Source: Bacteroidia bacterium (lineage in GTDB: Bacteria; Planctomycetota; Phycisphaerae; Phycisphaerales; SM1A02). From it: 6,186 nucleotides of DNA. A program made the translations under genes and the position numbers. The stretch lies in assembly GCA_030054235.1 (NCBI GenBank), contig JASGCG010000106.1, positions 1-6,186 on the forward strand, read 5' to 3'. This document shows, in pieces, positions 1 through 5,010 of the stretch. The number at the start of each line of letters is the position of its first letter. Position 1 is the first letter of the stretch. The notes under the pieces are model-generated. The model was not told the DNA's origin, did not search any database, and was given only the letters and a program-made list of their open reading frames with translations.

Positions 1-36
1 GGCGTCGCCGACACGCCGTGGATCCCCGGCGCCTGA
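1..36 (+). CDS. Possible C-terminal tail of an upstream plus-strand gene (partial)
   Basis: Frame 1 of the plus strand reads as 11 codons (GVADTPWIPGA) and then a TGA at 34-36, six bases before the stop codon of the convergent MFS gene. The position suggests a tail-to-tail gene pair like the upp/argS pair further right. Eleven residues are too few to assign a family. Other frames also stay open through this short stretch, and a GTG on the minus strand at 12-14 could instead begin a gene running off the left edge. This is therefore a suggestion from spacing, not a firm call. Confidence 0.3.
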   Translation, partial: GVADTPWIPGA

Positions 37-42
37 GTGGGT

Positions 43-1320
43 TCAGTGCGCCGCGGGCTTGCGCGGCATGAGCACGACGAGCAGCGCGAACACGACGGCC
101 AGCGCCACGGGCAGCACGGCCACCTTGCCGAGCGCATCGAGCCCCGCGCCCGCCTGGACCATCATCCACTGTGCGGCTTGTTCGCTGCCTGCGGCTGCGG
201 ACTTCAGCGCATCGGCGCTCACGCCCTCGGGCAGGCGGGCCGTGATGCCCTCGTCGTAGAAGCGCCCGATCACCGGCAGTACGAAGCCAGCGCTGAGCAT
301 GCCGGCGCCGCCCATGATCGCCAAGCCCAGCGCACCGGTGGCGGGGAAGCGCTCGTTCACGAAGCCGAGCATCGTGGGCCAGAAGAAGCAGACGCCGAAG
401 GCGAAGACCGTGGCCGACACGAACAGCATGCCGCCCGAGGAGCGGCTCATGAGGAAGAGCCCCGCCGCGCTCAGCACCGCGCTCGCCAGCAGCATGCCCA
501 GCGGCTGCAGCCGATGCACGAAGGGACCCGCGAACTGGCGGCCGATCGCCATCAGGCCCGTGATCCACACCAGCACCAGGATGCCGGAAACACCAGCGTT
601 TTCAAGGATGCTCGGGATCCACTGGCCCGGCCCAAGCTCCGTGGCCGCCGTCATGAGCATGCACACGACCATCAGCAGGAAGATGGGGTTGAGGCACGCG
701 CGCACCATCGCGCCGCCCGAAAGCCCCATCGCCACGCGTTCGGTCTGCGGCATCGGTTGCCCGAGGAAGAGCGAGCCGTACGCAGCGAGCGGCAGGAGCA
801 TCGAGGCGAACTGCGCCTTCCAGCCAAGCCCAGCCTTGGCCATCACGAAGGCGACCAGCCCGCCGATCACGATGCCGCCCGGGAACCAGACGTGGAAGTG
901 GTTGAGCTTGGTGGTCTTGTCGTCGGGATAGAGCGCCGCGATGAGCGGGTTGCAGGCCGCCTCGACCGAGCCGTTGGCGATGCCGAAGAGGAGCGTGCCG
1001 GTGAAGAGGCTCCAGGAATCCCATGCGAAGATCGTGAGCAGGATGCCGGCGAGATGGCCCACGAACGCGATGCGCGCGATCGCCGCCATGCCGATCGCGT
1101 CGCAGAGCGGGCCGCCGAAGACCATCGCCAGCGTGAAGCCCCAGAACGCGGTGCTGTTGATCCAGCCCGCTTGCTCGTTGGTGAGCCCGAACTCGGCGGT
1201 CCATGCACCCATCGCGCTGCCGCGCAGGGCGAAGCTCATGGCGGTCACGATGAGGGCGAGGCAGCTTGCGGTGAAGAGCCGTGATGCCTGCGGTGCACGC
1301 GCGTTGGTCATGGTCGACAT
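43..1320 (-). CDS. MFS permease, probable FHS-type (sugar:H+ symporter-like) transporter
   Basis: This is a 425-residue inner-membrane secondary transporter with about 12 hydrophobic helices, at roughly residues 14-33, 51-72, 80-98, 104-128, 143-163, 168-187, 211-229, 245-262, 273-290, 296-317, 331-352 and 397-418. The first half has an MFS motif-A-like loop (GGPLCDAIGM, 69-78) and a conserved-looking NPLIAALYPDDKTTKLN segment (124-140) followed by a Gly-rich helix (PGGIVIGGL). The second half has NERFPATGALGLAIMGGAGM (322-341). These features recall the fucose/glucose/galactose symporter branch of the MFS, but the substrate cannot be read from sequence. A loop of about 40 residues between the last two helices (about 355-396) is longer than usual. 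I chose the ATG at 1318-1320, which has a weak GGAA upstream. A GTG at 1348-1350 would add ten Pro-rich residues, and an ATG at 1309-1311 would remove three. The gene is divergent from upp. Confidence 0.9.
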   Translation of the reverse strand: MSTMTNARAPQASRLFTASCLALIVTAMSFALRGSAMGAWTAEFGLTNEQAGWINSTAFWGFTLAMVFGGPLCDAIGMAAIARIAFVGHLAGILLTIFAWDSWSLFTGTLLFGIANGSVEAACNPLIAALYPDDKTTKLNHFHVWFPGGIVIGGLVAFVMAKAGLGWKAQFASMLLPLAAYGSLFLGQPMPQTERVAMGLSGGAMVRACLNPIFLLMVVCMLMTAATELGPGQWIPSILENAGVSGILVLVWITGLMAIGRQFAGPFVHRLQPLGMLLASAVLSAAGLFLMSRSSGGMLFVSATVFAFGVCFFWPTMLGFVNERFPATGALGLAIMGGAGMLSAGFVLPVIGRFYDEGITARLPEGVSADALKSAAAGSEQAAQWMMVQAGAGLDALGKVAVLPVALAVVFALLVVLMPRKPAAH

Positions 1321-1366
1321 GTCGGGTTCCGGTGGAAGCGGTGCGGCCACCCACGAAGGACCCGGG

Positions 1367-1394
1367 CCGCGCGGGCGATGCTATCGGTGCGCGG
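1367..1394. repeat. Imperfect inverted repeat upstream of upp (possible operator or hairpin)
   Basis: Outer arms CCGCGC (1367-1372) and GCGCGG (1389-1394) pair perfectly. Inner arms CGAT (1376-1379) and ATCG (1383-1386) pair around the 3-base loop GCT. Only three unpaired bases on one side and two on the other separate the two stems. The dyad ends one base before the candidate upp -10 box. It could be a repressor or activator site, or a hairpin in the MFS leader RNA. GC-rich DNA produces short dyads by chance, so confidence is low. Confidence 0.3.
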
Positions 1395-1395
1395 G

Positions 1396-1401
1396 TACAA
1401 C
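1396..1401 (+). promoter_or_regulatory. Candidate -10 box for a leaderless upp transcript
   Basis: TACAAC ends exactly seven bases before the upp ATG. That is the normal distance from a -10 hexamer to the transcription start, so transcription could begin at the A of the start codon. Lack of any Shine-Dalgarno sequence before this ATG fits a leaderless mRNA. No matching -35 hexamer is visible about 17 bp upstream. Confidence 0.25.
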
Positions 1402-1408
1402 ACCGCGC

Positions 1409-2050
1409 ATGCAGGCGCACGCGCAGCACCCGAACCTGTGGCTCGTCGATCATCCGCTGATCCAGCACAAGCTCAGCGTGCTGCGCGAGCGCACCACGCC
1501 GAGCAGCGACTTCCGAAGGTTGCTCGGCGAGATCGCCGGGCTCATGACGTATGAAGTGAGCCGTCGCTTCGAGACCGAGCCCGTCGAGATCCACACGCCG
1601 ATGGAGCGCATGCTCGCGCGGCGGCTGCGCTGCGCGCCCACGCTCGTGCCGGTGCTGCGCGCAGGGCTCGGCATGACCGATGGCATCCTCGCGCTCTTCA
1701 CCGAGGCGCGCGTGGGGCACATCGGGATCCGTCGCGACGAGCGCACCGCGCAGCCCGAGGAGTACTACCTGCGGCTTCCGCCCGACGTGCAGGATGGCCC
1801 CGTGCTCGTGGTGGACCCCATGCTCGCTACCGGCGGCAGCGCGGCGCGAGCGGTCGACGAGGTCAAGCGCACCGGCGCGCGCGACATCAGCGTCGTCTGC
1901 CTGGTGGTCGTGCCCGAGGGACTCGCCGCCATGCAGGCCGCGCACCCGGACGTGCGCGTCTACGCGGCGGCGCTCGACCGCTGCCTCAACGAGCGCTTCT
2001 TCATCTGCCCGGGCCTGGGCGATGCGGGCGATCGGTGCTTCGGCACCTGA
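1409..2050 (+). CDS. upp: Uracil phosphoribosyltransferase
   Basis: This 213-residue cytoplasmic enzyme of pyrimidine salvage converts uracil plus PRPP to UMP and pyrophosphate. The length is normal for the family (about 208-210). The N-terminus (NLWLVDHPLIQHKLSVLR, residues 9-26) is typical of Upp. PVLRAGLGMTDGI (81-93) and EYYLRLP (118-124) are family segments. The PRPP-binding loop is VLVVDPMLATGGSA (132-145), and the uracil-binding C-terminus is FICPGLGDAGDRCFGT (198-213). The frame is open far upstream, but conserved sequence begins at the ATG at 1409 and the upstream part lies opposite the MFS gene, so this start is secure. There is no Shine-Dalgarno sequence. The neighbouring MFS protein does not resemble the UraA uracil permease, so a joint function is not implied. 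The 12 bp between this stop and the convergent argS stop contain no clear terminator. Confidence 0.96.
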   Translation: MQAHAQHPNLWLVDHPLIQHKLSVLRERTTPSSDFRRLLGEIAGLMTYEVSRRFETEPVEIHTPMERMLARRLRCAPTLVPVLRAGLGMTDGILALFTEARVGHIGIRRDERTAQPEEYYLRLPPDVQDGPVLVVDPMLATGGSAARAVDEVKRTGARDISVVCLVVVPEGLAAMQAAHPDVRVYAAALDRCLNERFFICPGLGDAGDRCFGT

Positions 2051-2062
2051 ACCGCGCAGGGG

Positions 2063-3925
2063 TCACATGCGCGACGGCGCGCTGATCCCCAGGAGCGAGA
2101 GCCCGTCGGCGAGCGTGCGGCGCGTGAGGTGCGCCAGGTGCAGCCGGCTCGCGCGGACCCGTGCATCGTCGCACTTGAGCACCGGGCACGCCTGGTAGAA
2201 GGCGTTGAACGCATTGGCCAGCGCGTAGAGGTACGCGCAGATCGTGCTCGGTGCGCACTGGTCGGCGGCGCTGCGCACGGCGGCGGGGTAGCGCAGGATC
2301 GCGAAGCCCAGCGCCTTCTCCTCGGGCGCGGCGGGATCGATCGGCGCATCGGTCCATGCGGCGGCATCGCCGGCCTTCGCCAGCATGCTCGCGATGCGCG
2401 CGTGCGCGTACTGCAGGTATGGGCCGGTGTCGCCCTCGAAGGCGACCATGCGGTCGAGGTCGAACACGTAGTCGCGCGAGACCTCGCCGCCGAGGTCGGC
2501 GTACTTCACCGCCGCGATGCCGACCGCCTGGCCGATCGCGTGGAGTTCGTCGGCGCTCATGCCGTGCGTGGGGCTGGCCGGGTCGGCGGCGCGGGCGGTC
2601 ACCTCGCGCACGCCGCGGTCGATCGCCTCGTCGAGCAGCGCCTTGAGCGTGAAGTTCTCGCCGCTGCGGGTCTTGAGCGGCTTCTTGTCCGCGCCGAGCA
2701 CCGTGCCGAAGGGGACATGCACGAGCTGGCACTCGACCTCGACGTCGCGGCCGTCGCGGCGGCGCGTGAGCTTGGTCCAGCCGATCATGCGCACGGCATC
2801 GAAGACATCCTTGAAGTGGTCGCGCTGGCGGGCATCGACGCAGTAGATGACGCGTTCGGCGCCCAGGCCCTGGATGCGGTGACGCAGCGCCGCAAGGTCG
2901 GTGGTCGCGTAGAGGAAGGCGCCGTCGGACTTGCGGATGAGCATCGGGCGCTCGCGGTCGGGATAGCGCACGACCAGCGCACCTTGGTCGATGATCGCCA
3001 GGCCCGCGCGCTCGAACGACTCGACGACCGGCGCAAGCTCGTCGCGGAAGCTGCTCTCGCCCTTCTCGCTCGCGGGATCGAGCCGCACGTTGAGGAGATC
3101 CGCTGCGGCGTAGACCTCGCGCATGGTGACCTCGATGATGCGCTCCCAGTCGCGCACGAGCGAGGCATCGCCCGATTGCAGGCGCACGAGCGTGGACTTC
3201 GCATCGGCGATGGCGGCCGAGGCGCCCTCGTGCTGGGCCTCGAGCTCGGCCAGGCGGTGCGGCCCGCAGCCGCAGGCGTGCACCGCAGCAAGGCCGGCTT
3301 CGTCGTCGCGGCCCTCGGCCTGCGCCGAGCGATAGGCCGCGTTGAGGTCATCGAGCGTGAGCGTGGCCAGATCCGTGCCGCGCCGACGCAGGCTGGCGAG
3401 CGTCATCGCGATCGGCAGGCCCCAGTCGCCCAGATGGTTCTGCCGGAAGACGCGCCAGCCCAGGCGTTCGTAGGTGCGCGCGATCGTGTCGCCGATGATC
3501 GTGGCGCGCAGGTGGCCGACGTGCATCTGCTTGGCCACGTTCACGCCGCACAGGTCGACCGCGCAGGTGTGGGTGTCAGCAGGGGGCTCGATGCCCAGGT
3601 TCGGTGCGTCGAAGGCCTGGAGCGCGGCGCCGAGCGCAGCGGGCCGCAGCGTGATGTTGATGAAGCCCGGACCGGCGACCTGCAGTGGCTCGCATCGGTC
3701 CGACAGGCCATCGCCAAGTCGTGCGATCACCGCCTGCGCCAGATCGCGCGGGTTGCGGCCGCACTGCTTGGCGAGCGCCATCGCGAAGTTCGCCTGCAGG
3801 TCACCGAAGGCCGGGTTGGCGGCAGGCTGCACGCGTGGGTCCGCGTTCGCTGGATCGATGCCGCACTCGGCGGCGATCGCCGCGCGCAGGGCGCGAGCGA
3901 CGGGTTCGGCTGGGTCGCAGATCAT
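2063..3925 (-). CDS. argS: Arginyl-tRNA synthetase (class I)
   Basis: This 620-residue cytoplasmic enzyme charges tRNA-Arg with arginine using ATP. The N-terminal additional domain spans about residues 1-95 (NPAFGDLQANFAMALAK, 37-53; GPGFINI, 85-91). The Rossmann catalytic core follows, with CGVNVAKQMHVGHLR (126-140) containing the HIGH-type motif HVGH at 135-138. The second ATP loop is the relaxed KPLKTRSG (415-422) seen in many ArgRS in place of KMSKS. EGDTGPYLQYAHAR (497-510) leads into the C-terminal all-helical DALR anticodon-binding domain, which ends in the typical GLSLLGISAPSRM (608-620). A segment around 205-240 (ACGCGPH and a charged helix) looks longer than I recall for E. coli ArgRS. 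I chose the ATG at 3925-3923. A TTG at 3946-3944 would add seven residues. Neither has a Shine-Dalgarno sequence. argS lies 42 bp downstream of the sigma gene on the same strand. Confidence 0.96.
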   Translation of the reverse strand: MICDPAEPVARALRAAIAAECGIDPANADPRVQPAANPAFGDLQANFAMALAKQCGRNPRDLAQAVIARLGDGLSDRCEPLQVAGPGFINITLRPAALGAALQAFDAPNLGIEPPADTHTCAVDLCGVNVAKQMHVGHLRATIIGDTIARTYERLGWRVFRQNHLGDWGLPIAMTLASLRRRGTDLATLTLDDLNAAYRSAQAEGRDDEAGLAAVHACGCGPHRLAELEAQHEGASAAIADAKSTLVRLQSGDASLVRDWERIIEVTMREVYAAADLLNVRLDPASEKGESSFRDELAPVVESFERAGLAIIDQGALVVRYPDRERPMLIRKSDGAFLYATTDLAALRHRIQGLGAERVIYCVDARQRDHFKDVFDAVRMIGWTKLTRRRDGRDVEVECQLVHVPFGTVLGADKKPLKTRSGENFTLKALLDEAIDRGVREVTARAADPASPTHGMSADELHAIGQAVGIAAVKYADLGGEVSRDYVFDLDRMVAFEGDTGPYLQYAHARIASMLAKAGDAAAWTDAPIDPAAPEEKALGFAILRYPAAVRSAADQCAPSTICAYLYALANAFNAFYQACPVLKCDDARVRASRLHLAHLTRRTLADGLSLLGISAPSRM

Positions 3926-3967
3926 GGAGCGCGGATCGTAGACCAAGGCCGCGCGCGGCTGTCGGTA
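3926..3967 (-). promoter_or_regulatory. Gap between sigma gene and argS: perfect palindrome plus possible promoter
   Basis: The 42 bp hold a perfect 12-bp palindrome GCCGCGCGCGGC at 3948-3959. On the minus strand it is followed after seven bases by TACGAT (3940-3935), a four-of-six match to TATAAT with the strongest positions kept. Nine bases separate that box from the argS ATG, so the mRNA would be nearly leaderless. CCGACA (3965-3960) is a four-of-six -35 match but lies 19 bp away, slightly long, and the palindrome would fill the spacer. The palindrome has no T-run and is unlikely to be an intrinsic terminator. The promoter call is inference. Confidence 0.3.
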
Positions 3968-4504
3968 TCACCCGCCTGCGGCAAGGCGCTGCATGGCGCG
4001 GAAGTAGCGCCGATGCGCCGCCGAGGCCGTCATCCCGAGTTGCTCGGCGATCACGCTCCAGGTCGCTCCGCGCAGGCGCAGTTGCACGACATCGACGTCG
4101 ATCCCGCTCAGAACGAGGAAGGGATCCGCCGGAACTTCGAGTTCGCAAGGCTGCTGCGATGCAGTCGTCGTCGAACCGTAGCGCGCCGCGCCATCCTGAC
4201 GCTCCCTATCGCGTCGTTCCCGTCGGCTCTCCTCGCGCACGGCGTTGCGGCTGATCGCCGTGGCCAAGGCAAGCAGATGCTGATCATCGATCTCCGCCAC
4301 CAACCTCCCGGCCGCGGCGGCAGCATCGGCCCGGCGCAGGGTGGTGGAGAAAATGTCCTCGGCCTGCGTCGAGCTGAGCCCGGCTTGCGCGAGGCGTTGT
4401 CGGATGCGCGCGAGCATCAGCGCGCGCGCCGCCATCAGTCGATCGGCCAGCGCGCGGCGCGCCGCATCGGCTGGCGGATCATCCTGCTGCTGCGGCTGGC
4501 TCAT
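3968..4504 (-). CDS. ECF-family RNA polymerase sigma factor (or sigma-like regulator)
   Basis: This protein has 178 residues, a normal length for an extracytoplasmic-function sigma factor, which recruits RNA polymerase to specific promoters. The region-2-like part covers about 30-98: LSSTQAEDIFSTTLRRA (43-59) corresponds to the AED...Q..F segment but lacks the usual Gln. LLALATAISRNAVREESRRE (77-96) matches the helix normally reading W...IARN...D..RR. A linker of about 30 residues with one Cys (C120) follows. A region-4-like helix-turn-helix covers about 137-175 (LRLRGATWSVIAEQLGMTAS, 142-161, then RRYFRAMQRL). The start is the ATG at 4504-4502, which overlaps the stop of the preceding gene as ATGA. 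An earlier ATG at 4576 lies inside that gene and adds a non-sigma-like tail. No Shine-Dalgarno is present, so translational coupling is likely. Promoter targets cannot be inferred. A degenerate region 2 could also mean a DNA-binding regulator derived from a sigma factor. Confidence 0.78.
   Translation of the reverse strand: MSQPQQQDDPPADAARRALADRLMAARALMLARIRQRLAQAGLSSTQAEDIFSTTLRRADAAAAAGRLVAEIDDQHLLALATAISRNAVREESRRERRDRERQDGAARYGSTTTASQQPCELEVPADPFLVLSGIDVDVVQLRLRGATWSVIAEQLGMTASAAHRRYFRAMQRLAAGG
4501..4504 (-). other. ATGA stop/start overlap: membrane protein gene to sigma gene
   Basis: On the minus strand the ATG of the sigma gene (4504-4502) shares its last two bases with the TGA (4503-4501) of the preceding gene. 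With no Shine-Dalgarno sequence upstream, translation of the sigma factor most likely depends on ribosomes finishing the upstream gene. Confidence 0.8.
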
Positions 4505-5010
4505 GGGCACGCGCACTCGAAGCGCAGCGATTCCGGATCGAACCGCAGCACGCATCGACCCGATGCGCTGGTGCACGGACCCTCGCAGAGCACCATCAGC
4601 AGGTTGGGATCGCGCTCGTCGGGGACGAGCACCACCGAGCAGGCATCCGCGGTGGAGGCCTCGTGATGCATGATGGTGCCGTCCTGGTCGAGCTGGAACC
4701 GACGTGCGCGCAGCCCACCCGCAGGGATCACCATCGATGGCGCGAGCCGTCGGTCGATCAGGATCGCGTGGATCGAGCCGTCATCCGAGCCCTTGCCGCC
4801 GCGCAGCATCTCGCGCGTGGCGAGCCAGTCCATGAACTCGATCGTGCTCGGCGCCGCGCGGAAGGTCTGGCTGCCGACGAGCAGCTGCGGTGCATCGGCC
4901 GTCACGGATGCGCGCGGCACGAGCAGCGCGACGGCGGCGAGCACGGCCGCCCCGAGCACTGCGGCCGTCGTGAGGGAGCGAAGGGATCGACGTGGTCGTT
5001 CGTGGTTCAT
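4501..5010 (-). CDS. Unrecognised small membrane-anchored or exported cysteine-rich protein
   Basis: I do not recognise the family of this 169-residue protein. A basic N-terminus (NHERPRRSLRSL, residues 2-13) is followed by one hydrophobic helix (about 14-31), giving a signal peptide or an N-in/C-out anchor. TADA (37-40) could be a cleavage site. The rest, about 130 residues, would lie outside the cytoplasmic membrane. It contains C124 and then five cysteines crowded at the end: C142, C146 (CEGPC), C153, C165 and C167 (CAC). This suggests disulfides or a metal site. The start at 5010 gives an ATGA overlap with the kinase stop and a classic signal-like N-terminus; the open frame upstream is antisense-free kinase coding sequence in another frame and is ignored. 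Its place between a kinase and a sigma factor suggests a role in signalling to that sigma factor, for example as sensor or anchor. No similarity to a known anti-sigma domain is visible, and its soluble part is predicted on the wrong side of the membrane to hold the sigma factor directly. Confidence 0.75.
   Translation of the reverse strand: MNHERPRRSLRSLTTAAVLGAAVLAAVALLVPRASVTADAPQLLVGSQTFRAAPSTIEFMDWLATREMLRGGKGSDDGSIHAILIDRRLAPSMVIPAGGLRARRFQLDQDGTIMHHEASTADACSVVLVPDERDPNLLMVLCEGPCTSASGRCVLRFDPESLRFECACP
5007..5010 (-). other. ATGA stop/start overlap: kinase gene to membrane protein gene
   Basis: The ATG at 5010-5008 overlaps the kinase TGA at 5009-5007 on the minus strand. The bases just upstream (GGCGCCTCC before the ATG) do not resemble a Shine-Dalgarno sequence. 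This is the second such junction in the same three-gene block and points to co-translation of all three products. Confidence 0.8.

Larger units (their letters stand above)
1321..1408. promoter_or_regulatory. Divergent intergenic region between the MFS gene and upp
   Basis: These 88 bp separate two divergent start codons and should hold promoters for both genes. On the plus strand, TACAAC at 1396-1401 matches TATAAT at four of six positions and lies seven bases before the upp ATG. On the minus strand, TAGCAT (1383-1378) also matches at four of six and would give the MFS mRNA a leader of about 50 bases. No good -35 box accompanies either. An imperfect inverted repeat at 1367-1394 overlaps the presumed promoter zone. 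Promoter assignments are inference. Confidence 0.35.

Noticed and set aside
1..17. Small inverted repeat GGCGT...ACGCC at the left edge
   Set aside because: Five-base arms in GC-rich DNA are expected by chance, and there is no T-run or conserved context.
37..1284. A 415-codon plus-strand open frame opposite the MFS gene
   Set aside because: The product is low-complexity and rich in His, Glu, Arg and Gly, typical of the complement of a hydrophobic membrane protein gene. The minus-strand reading gives a coherent 12-helix permease.
941..1408. Upstream extension of the upp reading frame
   Set aside because: Family homology begins at the ATG at 1409. The extension lies opposite the MFS coding sequence and does not resemble Upp.
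602..1945. A 447-codon minus-strand open frame spanning upp and part of the MFS gene
   Set aside because: It is antisense to upp, which has intact PRPP and uracil motifs, and out of frame with the MFS gene. The product has no motifs.
43..2050. MFS gene plus upp as a uracil uptake and salvage pair
   Set aside because: Uracil permeases linked to upp belong to the UraA/NCS2 family. This protein has MFS features closer to sugar symporters, and the two genes are divergent rather than an operon.
2051..2080. Terminator hairpin between upp and argS
   Set aside because: Only short GCGC-type pairings are present, with no stable stem and no T-run on either strand.
4505..4576. Longer sigma factor starting at the ATG at 4576
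   Set aside because: It would overlap the Cys-rich gene by 76 bases and adds a basic tail unlike ECF sigma factors. The 4504 ATG gives an ATGA junction matching the one at 5007-5010.
2129..4666. An 845-codon open frame on the plus strand, antisense to argS and the sigma gene
   Set aside because: It is opposite three genes, two with clear family motifs; its product has an Ala/Arg/Asp/Gly/His-rich composition without any recognisable motif. Long antisense frames are expected opposite GC-rich genes with strong third-position bias.
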